Positions 26,213 to 35,008 of a DNA stretch of 64,000 bases are shown in pieces. Below the pieces are notes generated by a model that was not told the DNA's origin, searched no databases, and saw only the letters and a list, made by a program, of their open reading frames with translations. This DNA comes from Novosphingobium arvoryzae (GTDB taxonomy: Bacteria > Pseudomonadota > Alphaproteobacteria > Sphingomonadales > Sphingomonadaceae). Positions within the stretch are counted from its first letter, which is position 1; each line of letters opens with the position of its first letter. The stretch covers positions 558,001-622,000 of the forward strand of contig NZ_BMZD01000002.1 in the NCBI RefSeq assembly GCF_014652615.1, written 5' to 3'. The position numbers and the translations under genes were made by a program.

Positions 26213-27580
26213 ATGACCGAGCGCCGTTCGCTGTTCAGCGGCCTGACCGAACGGCTCAGCCGGAACCTGACCGCGTGGATCCTGATCGGGATGGTGCTGG
26301 GCGTGATCGTGGGGCAGGTGCTGCACACCCAGCTGGCCGCCGACGTCATCAAGGAATCGGTCGCTCCCTGGCTGAAGCTGCTGTCGGACATCTTCCTGCA
26401 CCTGATCAAGCTGCTGGTCGCGCCGCTGGTGCTCTCCACCATCGTCGTCGGGATTGCCCACATGGGCGATGGCGCGGCGCTGGGCCGGATCGGCACGCGC
26501 GCGATTGCCTGGTTCATCACCGCCAGCCTGATCTCGATTGGTCTGGGGCTGGTCATGGTCAACCTGTTCCAGCCCGGTGTCGGTGCCCCGATCCCCGATG
26601 TGGAGGCCGCGAAGGCCGCCGTCGGCACCGTTCCGGAAACCAGCGCGACCGGCTTCATCCTGTCGATCTTCCCCAAGAACGCGTTTGAAGCGCTGGCCAC
26701 CAACAACATCCTGCAGATCCTGGTTTTCTCGATCTTCGCGGGCGTTGCCCTAGCCGCCATCGGTGAAAAGGGCGCGCCGCTGGTGCGCGGGGCCGATGCG
26801 CTGGCGGAAATGATGCTGCAGATCACCGGCTACGTCATGCGCTATGCCCCGATCGCGGTGTTCGGGGCGATCGCCAACGTGGTGGCGGCCAGCGGGCTCG
26901 ACATCCTGAAAACCTATCTGGAACTTCTGGTCGAATTCTACCTCAGCCTGGTCCTGCTGTGGGTGATCCTGCTGGCCATCGGCGCGATTTTCCTGGGACG
27001 GCGGATCGTGACGCTGGTAAAGTACATTCGCCAGCCGTTGATGATCGCCTTCTCCACCGCCAGCAGCGAAGCCGCCCTGCCCAAGATGTTCGAACAGCTG
27101 GACCGGTTCGGCGTTCCCCGCCGGATTTCGGGCTTCATGCTGCCGCTGGGCTACAGCTTCAACCTCGACGGGTCGATGATGTACATGAGCTTTGCGACGA
27201 TCTTCATCGCGCAGGCCTATGGCATCGACTTGACGATCAGCACGCAGATCATGATCCTGCTGACCCTGATGATCAGCTCCAAGGGCATCGCCGCCGTTCC
27301 GCGCGCCAGCCTTGTGGTCATCACCGGCACGCTGGCGATGTTCGGCCTGCCGGTGGAAGGCGTGGCGATCATCCTGGCGATCGACCAGTTCCTCGACATG
27401 GGCCGCACCGCCACCAACGTGGTCGGCAACGCGGTGGCGACCTCGGTCATCACCAAGTGGGAAGGCATGCTGGAAGTGGAAGAGCCCGAATATGTCGAGC
27501 ATCCCCACATTCCGGCGCACACCGCCGCCGATGGCCGGGCCGGGCTGGACCTCGACGAATCGAACTTCAAGCAGGGCTGA
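26213..27580 (+). CDS. dicarboxylate/amino acid:cation symporter (DAACS family)
   Basis: A 455-residue inner-membrane Na+ or H+ coupled importer of C4-dicarboxylates or glutamate/aspartate. Typical segments: LIKLLVAPLVLSTIVVGIAH, the Ser-rich re-entrant loop IAFSTASSEAALPKMFEQL, LPLGYSFNLDGSMMYMSFA, and FLDMGRTATNVVGNAVATSV in HP2/TM8. The C-terminal tail is short and acidic. The ATG at 26213 is chosen because GGGGA lies 8 nt before it. The exact substrate cannot be read from sequence. It ends 3 bp from the convergent nth stop. Confidence 0.92.
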   Translation: MTERRSLFSGLTERLSRNLTAWILIGMVLGVIVGQVLHTQLAADVIKESVAPWLKLLSDIFLHLIKLLVAPLVLSTIVVGIAHMGDGAALGRIGTRAIAWFITASLISIGLGLVMVNLFQPGVGAPIPDVEAAKAAVGTVPETSATGFILSIFPKNAFEALATNNILQILVFSIFAGVALAAIGEKGAPLVRGADALAEMMLQITGYVMRYAPIAVFGAIANVVAASGLDILKTYLELLVEFYLSLVLLWVILLAIGAIFLGRRIVTLVKYIRQPLMIAFSTASSEAALPKMFEQLDRFGVPRRISGFMLPLGYSFNLDGSMMYMSFATIFIAQAYGIDLTISTQIMILLTLMISSKGIAAVPRASLVVITGTLAMFGLPVEGVAIILAIDQFLDMGRTATNVVGNAVATSVITKWEGMLEVEEPEYVEHPHIPAHTAADGRAGLDLDESNFKQG

Positions 27581-27583
27581 CGG

Positions 27584-28237
27584 TTACGCCTGCGCCCCCT
27601 TGGGCGCGGGCGTCTTCGGCTTGAAGGCGCACAAGTCTGCCACCGGGCAGCGCCAGCATTCGGGCGTGCGGGCCTTGCAGATGTAGCGGCCGTGCAGGAT
27701 CATCCAGTGGTGCGATCCCACCCGGAACGGCTGCGGCACGCGCTTATCGAGCAGCTTTTCCACCGCCAGCGGGGTCTTCCCCTTGGCCATGCCGGTGCGG
27801 TTCGCGACGCGGAAGATGTGCGTATCCACCGCGAAAGTCTCGGCCCCGAAAGCGCAGTTCATCACCACGTTGGCGGTCTTGCGCCCGACGCCGGGCAACG
27901 TGGTCAGCACGTCGCGGTCGGCCGGAACCTCGCCCCCAAAATCACGCACCAAAATCTCGGACAGCGCGATCACGTTCTTCGCCTTGGAATTGAACAGGCC
28001 GATGGTCTTGATGTGCTCCTTCAGGCCTTCTTCGCCCAATTCAATCATTTCAGCGGGAGTCTTCACCTGCTGGAACAGCTCGCGCGTTGCCTTGTTGACG
28101 CCGACGTCGGTCGACTGCGCGGATAGCACCACCGCAACCAGCAACTGATAGGTATTGCCGAATTCCAGCTCGGTTTCAGGCGAGGGATTGTCCTCGGCCA
28201 GCCGGCGGAAGAATTCGAAGATCGCGTCCTTCTTCAA
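27584..28237 (-). CDS. nth: endonuclease III
   Basis: A 217-residue DNA glycosylase/AP lyase that removes oxidised pyrimidines. It has the helix-hairpin-helix LPGVGRKTANVV containing the catalytic Lys, the catalytic Asp in AVDTHIFRV, and the C-terminal 4Fe-4S loop CKARTPECWRCPVADLC. I place the start at a TTG (28235-28237) that overlaps the dapB stop (TTGA), because the family N-terminus begins there and no ATG is near. dapB and nth thus form a translationally coupled pair. Confidence 0.94.
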   Translation of the reverse strand: MKKDAIFEFFRRLAEDNPSPETELEFGNTYQLLVAVVLSAQSTDVGVNKATRELFQQVKTPAEMIELGEEGLKEHIKTIGLFNSKAKNVIALSEILVRDFGGEVPADRDVLTTLPGVGRKTANVVMNCAFGAETFAVDTHIFRVANRTGMAKGKTPLAVEKLLDKRVPQPFRVGSHHWMILHGRYICKARTPECWRCPVADLCAFKPKTPAPKGAQA

Positions 28238-28962
28238 AGGTCCAGCACCTGCGGCATGGTATAGCGCCCCGCGTCCTTGCCGATCAGCCACTGCGCCGCG
28301 CGCACGGCTCCACGCGCAAAGATCGCGCGGTTTTCGGCCAGGTGCGACAGGCTGAGCCGTTCGTTGTCGGCCAGGAAGTGCACCGTGTGATCCCCCGCCA
28401 CCGTGCCGCCGCGCAAGGATGCAAAGCCGATTTCCCCCGCAGTCCGCGCGCCGGTGATCCCGTCGCGCCCGCGCGCGCTGTTGGCCGCCAGATCGATCCC
28501 GCGCCCCTCTGCGGCCGCATGGCCCAGCAGCAGCGCCGTGCCGGACGGCGCATCGACCTTCATGCGGTGGTGGGTTTCGACGATCTCGATATCCCAGTCC
28601 GCGCCCAGCCGCTGCGCTGCCTCGCGCACCAGGTGCGCCAGCAGCGTCACCCCCAGCGAGGTGTTCCCGGTTTGCAGCACGGCGGTGCGCAGGGCGGCAT
28701 CGTCGCACAGGAAATGGTGGCGCTCTTCCAGCCCGGTGGTGCCGACCACGATCGGCACGCCGGCGGCCACCGCCGCATCCAGATTGGCCTCAAGCGCGTG
28801 GGGGCTGGAAAAATCGACCAGCACATCGCTGGCCTGCGCCAGAGCGAGCGGATCGCCGCCCTTGTCGATCCCGCCGGACAGCGTCTCGCCAGCCGCCGCA
28901 ATCGCGTCCGCCAGCGCCTGCCCCATGCGCCCCGCGCTGCCGATGATGCCGATTCTTGCCAT
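28234..28962 (-). CDS. dapB: 4-hydroxy-tetrahydrodipicolinate reductase
   Basis: A 242-residue NAD(P)H-dependent enzyme of the diaminopimelate pathway. GIIGSAGRMGQALADAI (about 4-20) is the dinucleotide-binding motif, VETHHRMKVDAPSGTALLLG the catalytic signature, and PVLVDFSSP-like VLVDFSSPHA is present. The ATG at 28962 is preferred to the one at 28974 because GGGGACAGCA directly precedes it. The gene start overlaps or abuts the divergent sirtuin gene region. Confidence 0.95.
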   Translation of the reverse strand: MARIGIIGSAGRMGQALADAIAAAGETLSGGIDKGGDPLALAQASDVLVDFSSPHALEANLDAAVAAGVPIVVGTTGLEERHHFLCDDAALRTAVLQTGNTSLGVTLLAHLVREAAQRLGADWDIEIVETHHRMKVDAPSGTALLLGHAAAEGRGIDLAANSARGRDGITGARTAGEIGFASLRGGTVAGDHTVHFLADNERLSLSHLAENRAIFARGAVRAAQWLIGKDAGRYTMPQVLDL

Positions 28963-28988
28963 TGCTGTCCCCATTGAAGGCGTGCTTC

Positions 28989-29702
28989 ATGGGCGACATG
29001 ACCGAAATCCGCAACATCGTGATCCTGACCGGCGCGGGCATTTCCGCCGAAAGCGGGATCGACACCTTCCGCAGCGCGGGCGGGCTGTGGGAACAGCACC
29101 GGGTAGAGGATGTCGCCACACCCGAAGCCTTCGCGCGCGATCCCGATCTGGTTTACCGCTTTTACGACATGCGCCGCGCCTCGATTCAGGAAAAGCTGCC
29201 CAACCCGGCGCACTTCGCACTGGCCGAGCTGGACGCGGCATGGCGCGGGAACCTGCTGATCGTCACGCAGAACGTCGATGACTTGCACACCCGCGCGGGC
29301 GCGCGGCGGGTGCTGCACATGCATGGCGAACACCTGAAGGCATGGTGCACCAGCTGCGACGTCCGCTCCCACTGGCGCGGGCCATTGATCGACCGCCCGC
29401 CATGCCCGATCTGCCAGTCTCGAAGCCTGCGGCCCGACGTGGTGTGGTTCGGCGAGATGCCGTATCGCATGGGCGAGATTTACGGCGCGCTGCGCGAGGC
29501 AGACCTGTTCGTCTCCATCGGCACATCGGGCGCGGTCTATCCCGCCGCCGGGTTCGTCCAGAACGCCCGCGAACTGGGCATCCGCACGCTGGAACTGAAC
29601 CTGGAGGAAAGCCAGGGCTCTCGCTGGTTCCACGAATCGCGGCTGGGACCGGCGAGCGAGGTCGTGCCCGCGTGGGTGGCGGAAGTGCTAGGCGGCGGCT
29701 GA
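28989..29702 (+). CDS. cobB: NAD-dependent protein deacylase, sirtuin class III
   Basis: A 237-residue sirtuin (or 234 from the ATG at 28998). GAGISAESGIDTFRS binds NAD, TQNVDDLHTRAG follows, and the catalytic His is in LHMHGEH. Zinc Cys pairs are CTSC and CPIC. FYDMRR supplies the Tyr-x-x-Arg pair that marks class III sirtuins, which remove succinyl and malonyl groups as well as acetyl. The choice between the two start codons is open, as neither has a strong ribosome binding site. It overlaps the convergent moeB-like gene by 15 bp. Confidence 0.94.
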   Translation: MGDMTEIRNIVILTGAGISAESGIDTFRSAGGLWEQHRVEDVATPEAFARDPDLVYRFYDMRRASIQEKLPNPAHFALAELDAAWRGNLLIVTQNVDDLHTRAGARRVLHMHGEHLKAWCTSCDVRSHWRGPLIDRPPCPICQSRSLRPDVVWFGEMPYRMGEIYGALREADLFVSIGTSGAVYPAAGFVQNARELGIRTLELNLEESQGSRWFHESRLGPASEVVPAWVAEVLGGG

Positions 29703-30461
29703 ACAGCCCCGGCAAGCCTCGTCCCTGACGATCCGCATCGTTCGCAGCGACGGCGTCAGCCCGTCCAGCAAGTACAGCTTGCCCCACTGCGGATCGCCCA
29801 GCGCGGCGTGGCCTTCCAGAATGACCCGCATCGCCGCCATCGCCGCGAACGTGCCAACCATGCCGACCATCGCCCCCAAGACGCCATCGGCGGCGCAAGT
29901 GTCGCAATCCTCGGCATCGAAGGCGTCACCCACGAAGCAGCGATAGCAGCTCTGCCCGGGCAAGTGCCCGGCGAAGTTGGCGACCTGCCCCTGAAACCGC
30001 CCGATTGCCGCTGTGGTTAACGGGATGCCCTGCCGCACACAGGTATCCGACACGAGCAGGCGAGTCGCGAAGTTGTCACACCCGTCGATTACTACGGTGG
30101 CACTCTCGATGACCTGCGCGGCGTTATGCCCCCCAACCCTTCCGGCGACCGCGCGGGCATCGAGAACCGGATCGAACCGACGCACCCAATCGGCAGCGGC
30201 TTCGGCCTTGGACCGGCCGATGTCGGCAGGCGTGAAGATCGTCTGGCGTTGCAGGTTGCTGGCATCGACCACATCGTCATCGACCAGCGTCAACCGCCCG
30301 ATTCCCGCTCCGGCGAGGTATTGCAGCGCGGGCGAACCAATCCCCCCGCAGCCGATCAGCACGACATGCGCCTGCGCCAGCGCCACCTGCCCTGCCCCGC
30401 CCACTTCGGGCAGCACGATGTGGCGGGCAAAACGGTCGAGGCGGTCAGCGGACAGGGTCAT
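29688..30461 (-). CDS. moeB: HesA/MoeB/ThiF family E1-like adenylyltransferase
   Basis: A 257-residue enzyme that adenylates the C-terminus of a small sulfur-carrier protein (MoaD or ThiS). The ATP-binding GCGGIGSPALQYLAGAGIG and LVDDDVVDASNLQRQTIF are present, with the metal/ATP DGCDNFATR. Zinc Cys pairs are CYRC and CRGC, as in MoeB. MoaD and ThiS partners are not in the window, so molybdopterin rather than thiazole synthesis is the likelier but unproven role. Confidence 0.88.
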   Translation of the reverse strand: MTLSADRLDRFARHIVLPEVGGAGQVALAQAHVVLIGCGGIGSPALQYLAGAGIGRLTLVDDDVVDASNLQRQTIFTPADIGRSKAEAAADWVRRFDPVLDARAVAGRVGGHNAAQVIESATVVIDGCDNFATRLLVSDTCVRQGIPLTTAAIGRFQGQVANFAGHLPGQSCYRCFVGDAFDAEDCDTCAADGVLGAMVGMVGTFAAMAAMRVILEGHAALGDPQWGKLYLLDGLTPSLRTMRIVRDEACRGCSAAA

Positions 30462-30564
30462 GCGGGCGCTTTAGGCGCAATCGCCGCGCGATGCCACGTT
30501 TCCGCGCGTGACAAGTGCCCGCCCTTTGCGCAGACTTGCGCCAAAGCACATGAAGGAGAGGGAT

Positions 30565-31338
30565 ATGTCTGATCTTGCCGGGCGCGTTGCGCTGGTTACC
30601 GGGGCGTCGCGCGGGCTGGGGCTGGCAACGGCGCGGGCACTGGCCGCGGCGGGCGCAAAAGTGGCCGTTACCGACCTGACCGCACCGGAAGATCTCGCCC
30701 ACGAAATCGGCGGGATCGCCCGCGCGCAGGACGTGACGAGCGAGGCGGACTGGGCCGCGACGATGGACTGGGTCAAGGCCGCAGCGGGCGGGCTGGACAT
30801 TCTGGTCAACAACGCCGGGCTGTGGCTGTTCAAGCCGATCACCGAAACCACACTGGACGACTGGCGGCGGCTGCATTCCGTGAACGTCGAGGGCGTGTTC
30901 CTGGGCACCCGCGCCGCGATCCCGCTGCTGGCGGAACGCGCGCACTTGTGGCGCGGCGGCACCGCGATCGTGAACCTGTCCTCGGTCGCCGGGCTGCAAG
31001 GCGCAGCGGGGGCGAGCTGCTACAATTCCACCAAGGGCGCGGTACGGCTGTTCACCAAGGGCTGCGCGGTGGAACTGGCCGGCGCACGCATCCGCGTCAA
31101 TTCCGTCCACCCCGGCGTGATCGATACCGACATGGGCCGCAAGCTGGTCGACGATTTCGCCGCCGCGCAAGGGGCCGGGAACAACGAGATGCTGGCGCAG
31201 GTCTCCGCCATGCACCCGCTCGGCCACCTGGGCGAGCCGCGCAACGTGGCCGATGCGGTGGTGTTCCTGGCGTCAGACCGCGCGGCCTTTACCACCGGCA
31301 GCGAACTGGTGGTCGATGGCGGGCTCCACGCGGGGTAA
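30565..31338 (+). CDS. short-chain dehydrogenase/reductase
   Basis: A 257-residue classical SDR. TGASRGLGLATA (Rossmann), NNAG, the catalytic Ser in NLSSVAG, and YNSTK (Tyr-x3-Lys) are complete. VHPGVIDTDMGRK and the C-terminal TTGSELVVDGG are typical of the cyclic-alcohol / 3-alpha(20-beta)-hydroxysteroid dehydrogenase branch, so an alicyclic or steroid-like alcohol is a reasonable guess. GGAGAGG lies before the ATG at 30565. It stands alone between minus-strand genes. Confidence 0.9.
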   Translation: MSDLAGRVALVTGASRGLGLATARALAAAGAKVAVTDLTAPEDLAHEIGGIARAQDVTSEADWAATMDWVKAAAGGLDILVNNAGLWLFKPITETTLDDWRRLHSVNVEGVFLGTRAAIPLLAERAHLWRGGTAIVNLSSVAGLQGAAGASCYNSTKGAVRLFTKGCAVELAGARIRVNSVHPGVIDTDMGRKLVDDFAAAQGAGNNEMLAQVSAMHPLGHLGEPRNVADAVVFLASDRAAFTTGSELVVDGGLHAG

Positions 31339-31361
31339 GTGCCCTCACGCGCTGGCCGGGA

Positions 31362-32102
31362 TCAGATCGCGATCCGCGCCAGCGCCGCCTGCAAGGCGCT
31401 ATAGTGCGATGCGCCCGGTAACATGATCGTGGTGACTTCGCCCGGCAACGCCGCGGCGAGCGCTGCAGCCATGGCGGGCGGTGTCCAGTTGTCAGAATCG
31501 CCCTGCCAGATCGTGACCGGCGCATGGACCTGCGCCAGCGTGTCCCGCCAATCCTCCACATAGCGGCGGATCTGGCCGATGTAGCCGGTGGCGCTGAACC
31601 CGAACCCGGTGCGCAGCGTTTCCGCCATCGCCGCGCGCCAGGCAGGATCGCGCATCAAGGCACGGTCATCGCCGGCCGCGCCGCTCATCAGGCGGCTCAG
31701 CAGGAAACTGGGGGTCTTCCAGGCCATCCAGCTTTGCGCGCGCGACAGGATACCAAACCAGTTGGGATGGTTCGCCGCGAACCAGAACAGCTTGCCGCCC
31801 TGCATCTGCGGCAGGAAATCACCCAGCTGAAGCGGTGCCGCCGGGGACACCAGATGCACCGCGCCAACCCGGCTGCCCGCCGCTGCCGCGACTTGCAGCG
31901 CGGCCTGCGCGCCCAGCGAAAAGCCGATCAGCACAGCCCCTTGCGGCAGACCAGCCGCGAACCCCGCTGCATCGAACGATGGCTGGTTGCGATCCGGCAT
32001 GGCCGCGGCATCAACCAGATGCGCGGGGGCATTGGCCGCCCATTCACCGGGGCCGCCGGGGATCCCGTGAAAATAGGCGACAGTCTTTTCGGAGTGTTTC
32101 AT
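31362..32102 (-). CDS. alpha/beta hydrolase
   Basis: A 246-residue alpha/beta hydrolase fold protein without a signal peptide. The oxyanion HGIPGGPGEW is near the start, the nucleophile elbow is GFSLG, the acid is likely Asp in QGDSDNWTPP and the catalytic His is in PGASHYSAL. The helical cap is about residues 100-180. Substrate unknown. It is the last gene of the minus-strand operon that begins with ubiB, overlapping the YbaK gene start by an ATGA. Confidence 0.86.
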   Translation of the reverse strand: MKHSEKTVAYFHGIPGGPGEWAANAPAHLVDAAAMPDRNQPSFDAAGFAAGLPQGAVLIGFSLGAQAALQVAAAAGSRVGAVHLVSPAAPLQLGDFLPQMQGGKLFWFAANHPNWFGILSRAQSWMAWKTPSFLLSRLMSGAAGDDRALMRDPAWRAAMAETLRTGFGFSATGYIGQIRRYVEDWRDTLAQVHAPVTIWQGDSDNWTPPAMAAALAAALPGEVTTIMLPGASHYSALQAALARIAI

Positions 32103-32566
32103 TCAGGCAACTTGCAAATGTCGGTCCACTGCGCAGAAACCAGCGCGGCCAGCCGGTCAGGCGCGATTTCGACCGAACTGGTGCGCGAGCCTGCGGCAGG
32201 AAACACGGTGGGAAAGGATAACAGCGAACGATCTGTCAGGATCGGTAACGGGGTGGCCAGACCGAACGGGCAGACGCCGCCCACGGCATGGCCGGTCAGC
32301 GCCAGCGTCTCGTCCGGATCCAGCATCCGGGGGCGTCCGCCCAGCGCGGACTTGCACTTGGCATTGTCGAGCCGCGCATCACCGCGCGTCACCAGCAGCA
32401 TCGCGCGCTCGCCCACGCGGAACGCCAGGGTCTTGGCGATTCGGCCCGGCTCCACCCCCAGCGTGGCCGCGGCTTCGGCCACCGTAGCGGTGCTTTGCGC
32501 CTGATCGATCAGGGTGATGTCTGGAGCATGGCGGGCCAGCCAGGCCACTGCCGATTCATGGCTCAT
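32099..32566 (-). CDS. YbaK/EbsC-family aminoacyl-tRNA deacylase
   Basis: A 155-residue protein of the INS/YbaK editing-domain family. The conserved strands are IAKTLAFRVGERAMLLVTRG, the Lys-containing KTL site, and the HAVGGVCPFGL loop with the GGVxPFG motif. FPAAGSRTSSVEIAPDRLAAL is the usual ending. Members hydrolyse mischarged tRNA (Cys-tRNAPro and related). The absence of a synthetase domain shows it is a free-standing editing factor. It overlaps genes on both sides by 4 bp. Confidence 0.9.
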   Translation of the reverse strand: MSHESAVAWLARHAPDITLIDQAQSTATVAEAAATLGVEPGRIAKTLAFRVGERAMLLVTRGDARLDNAKCKSALGGRPRMLDPDETLALTGHAVGGVCPFGLATPLPILTDRSLLSFPTVFPAAGSRTSSVEIAPDRLAALVSAQWTDICKLPE

Positions 32567-33027
32567 CGGCGCAAGGCCTGGACCAGCGCTGCAGCGGCCC
32601 GGCTGACATCGGCCCAGGTGTCCTCGAAATGCTCTTCACCGCCGTAATAGGGGTCGGCTACCGCGGCACCTTCGCGGCCGGGCACCAGATCCAGCAGCAG
32701 CTGCGGCTGGCAAACCGCATCCTCTGGCACGATTGCGCGGGCATCGGCCAGATTCGCGTGATCCATCACCAGCACATGGGTAAAGCGGCGGAAATCAGCT
32801 GCCACCAGTTGCCGACCGCGCAATCCGCCAATGTCTGCTCCATGCCTGCGGGCCATTTCCTGCGCGCGCGGATCAGGCGGTTCGCCGACGTGATAGGCGG
32901 CGGTTCCGGCGCTATCGATGGTCACGGCCAGCCCGGCCGCCTCCGCCGCCGCGCGAAAGGCTCCCTCGGCCATCGGTGAGCGGCAGATGTTGCCAAGGCA
33001 GACGAACAGCACGGCGGGTTCAGTCAT
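32563..33027 (-). CDS. low molecular weight protein tyrosine phosphatase
   Basis: A 154-residue phosphatase with the active-site P-loop VCLGNICRSPMAEG (Cys near residue 10, Arg at +6) at the N-terminus, and the general-acid DPYYG near residue 125. LRGRQLVAADF and FTHVLVMDHANL are the expected helices and strands. Possible targets are bacterial tyrosine kinases or arginine phosphate. It overlaps the YbaK gene by 4 bp and the 92-residue gene upstream by 8 bp. Confidence 0.93.
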   Translation of the reverse strand: MTEPAVLFVCLGNICRSPMAEGAFRAAAEAAGLAVTIDSAGTAAYHVGEPPDPRAQEMARRHGADIGGLRGRQLVAADFRRFTHVLVMDHANLADARAIVPEDAVCQPQLLLDLVPGREGAAVADPYYGGEEHFEDTWADVSRAAAALVQALRR

Positions 33028-33298
33028 CCTGCCCCCCGAACCGTTCCAGCCGGAACGCGGCAGACAGGTAATCCTCCGCCGCAGCCTTCAGCGCCGGTTC
33101 CTTGGCAAAGGCTTCAGCGGGCAGCGGAGCCTCGCCCAGTGCCTCCAGCAGCGTCCACAGCGCGAACTTGCGGCCGGGTTCGCGCTCCACCCCGAACCCG
33201 ATCTTCAGCCGTTCAAGGCCAAGGTCAAAGTCCGCTTCGGTCAGAGTCGTCGGATCGTCGGTCTCGAAGAAATGCAGGATCAGCGCGTCGAGGTCCAT
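33020..33298 (-). CDS. conserved-looking small protein of unknown function
   Basis: A 92-residue acidic soluble protein, MDLDALILHFFETDDPTTLT at the start, ending in AEDYLSAAFRLERFGGQDD. It has predicted helices throughout, no Cys, no TM and no signal. It starts 4 bp after the ubiB stop and overlaps the phosphatase start by 8 bp, so it belongs to a tightly packed operon, which supports it being real. I do not recognise the family. Confidence 0.75.
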   Translation of the reverse strand: MDLDALILHFFETDDPTTLTEADFDLGLERLKIGFGVEREPGRKFALWTLLEALGEAPLPAEAFAKEPALKAAAEDYLSAAFRLERFGGQDD

Positions 33299-33302
33299 CG
33301 CG

Positions 33303-34856
33303 TCAGAACCAGCCGAGCGCCTGCGCGCCCCACACGGCCGCGCCGCCTGCCAGCAGCGCCAGCACGTATCCGCCCCAGCCGCGACCTGAGCGCGCGCGTC
33401 GGTCCCATACCAGTTCCACCTCCGGCAGCGGCGGCGGTTCGGGCGCGCCGCCCTTGGCGGGGAAGCGTTCCTCAATGCGGCGAACCAGATCGGGCAGGCG
33501 CAGCAAGGTCTGCGCATCCTCGCGCAGCCGCTCCGCAATCGCGGCTTCGGGGCCAAGTTCGTCGCGGATCCAGTTCTTCACGAACGGACCGGAGACGTCC
33601 CACATGTTGATCGAGGGGTCGAGCTGGGTCGCCAGCCCTTCGACCATCACCATCGTCTTTTGCAGCAGCAGAAGATGCGGCTGGGTCTGCATGTCGAAAT
33701 CGCGGGTGATTGCGAACAGCCCGTCGAGCATCTGCCCGACCGACAGCTCGCTCACCGGCTTGCCGCGCATCGGTTCGCCCACAGCGCGCAGCGCGGTCGC
33801 GAATTCGTCGACCGAGTGATAGCTGGGGACGTATTGCGCCTCGAAATGGATTTCCGCGACGCGGCGATAATTGCCGGTGGTCAGCCCGAACAGGATTTCC
33901 GCCAGCCAGAACCGGGCGCGCCGGTCGATCCGGCCCATGATCCCGAAATCGATCGCCACCACCGTGCCATCATCCTGCACGAACAGGTTGCCCTGGTGCA
34001 TGTCGGCATGGAAATAGCCGTGGCTGATCGCCTGGGTCAGGAACGACAGCACCAGCCGCCGCGCCAGTTCGGGCATATCGTGCCCGGCGGATTGCAACGC
34101 GGCCGTGTCGCTGATCTTGGTGCCCGCGATCCATTCCTGGGTCATCACGCGGCCATTGGTGCGATCCCAGTCGACCGCCGGCACGCGAAAGCCCTCATAC
34201 CCCTTCATCGCATCGGCGAGTTCGGAGGCCGAGGCGGCTTCGCGCCGCAGGTCCAGTTCGCGGGCGGTCCAGCGTTTGAAATTGGCGATGGTCAGGCGCG
34301 GGCGCAGCCGGGCGGCCTCTCCACCCAAGGCTTCCAGATGAGCGGCCGCCCATTCATACGTCTCGATATCGCGCGCCAGCTTGTCGCGGATGCCGGGGCG
34401 GATCACCTTGACCGCCACCGTGCGGCCATCGGTCGTCACCGCGCGGTGGACCTGCGCGATCGAGGCCGCGCCGACCGGCGTCTCCTCGATACTGGCGAAC
34501 AGCACCTCCAGCGGTTTGCCGAACGAGCTTTCGATTTCGCGGCGGATCAGGCTGAAACTGACCGGAGGCAGGCTGTCCTGCAAGGTCAGCAGGTTGCGCG
34601 CGGCTTCCTCGCCCACCAGATCGGGCCGGGTGGCGAGCGCCTGCCCCAGCTTGATCGCGGCCGGGCCAATCGCCTCGAACGCGCCGGCATAGTCCGGCAC
34701 ATCCGGCTGGAACGTGCCGAGCCGCGCAATCCGGCACAGCCTCCGCACCGGCGCGGGGGTGTTGGGATCGCGCTCGATCCCGCGCAGCGCACCGTGCTTC
34801 GCCAGAATGCGGCCCCAGCGCAGAAGGCGCAGCAGATGCGTAGTCGGGCGGGTCAT
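33303..34856 (-). CDS. ubiB: ubiquinone biosynthesis atypical kinase UbiB
   Basis: A 517-residue ABC1/ADCK-UbiB protein. The family KxGQ motif is AIKLGQALATRPDLV, the Ala-rich loop is GAASIAQVHRA, the active-site stretch is HADMHQGNLFVQDDG, and the metal-binding DFG is in AIDFGIMGRID. The C-terminus has a single TM segment (GGYVLALLAGGAAVWGAQAL). It supports coenzyme Q synthesis at the inner membrane by an ATPase activity. The start at 34856 is chosen because the longer reading runs into the palindromic repeat. ubiE lies just upstream on the same strand. Confidence 0.95.
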   Translation of the reverse strand: MTRPTTHLLRLLRWGRILAKHGALRGIERDPNTPAPVRRLCRIARLGTFQPDVPDYAGAFEAIGPAAIKLGQALATRPDLVGEEAARNLLTLQDSLPPVSFSLIRREIESSFGKPLEVLFASIEETPVGAASIAQVHRAVTTDGRTVAVKVIRPGIRDKLARDIETYEWAAAHLEALGGEAARLRPRLTIANFKRWTARELDLRREAASASELADAMKGYEGFRVPAVDWDRTNGRVMTQEWIAGTKISDTAALQSAGHDMPELARRLVLSFLTQAISHGYFHADMHQGNLFVQDDGTVVAIDFGIMGRIDRRARFWLAEILFGLTTGNYRRVAEIHFEAQYVPSYHSVDEFATALRAVGEPMRGKPVSELSVGQMLDGLFAITRDFDMQTQPHLLLLQKTMVMVEGLATQLDPSINMWDVSGPFVKNWIRDELGPEAAIAERLREDAQTLLRLPDLVRRIEERFPAKGGAPEPPPLPEVELVWDRRARSGRGWGGYVLALLAGGAAVWGAQALGWF

Positions 34857-34880
34857 TGCTGCCAGCCTGACGGCTGGAAA

Positions 34881-34961
34881 CGGCACCGGCCCGCTCCCCC
34901 GCCCGGCCACCCACAAATGTACCCTGAATGGGTGGCCGGGCGGGGGAGCGGGCCGGTGCCG
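34881..34961. repeat. palindromic repeat, copy 2
   Basis: Two perfect 33-bp inverted arms (34881-34913 and 34929-34961) around a 15-nt loop containing ATGTAC. Compared with copy 1 (18817-18898) the arms differ by one compensated base pair, while the loop is unrelated except for TGTAC. It lies between ubiE and ubiB on the path of their transcription and could also end or stabilise the ubiE transcript. Confidence 0.85.
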
Positions 34962-35008
34962 CGCGAGGCGCCAGCTTGCTGGCGCCGGTCAACGCACTGA
35001 AACACTAT

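Noticed and set aside
34857-34916. N-terminal extension of UbiB into the palindromic repeat
   Set aside because: The extra residues are encoded by repeat sequence and are not part of the UbiB family; MTRPTTHLLRLLRWGRIL at 34856 is the natural start.
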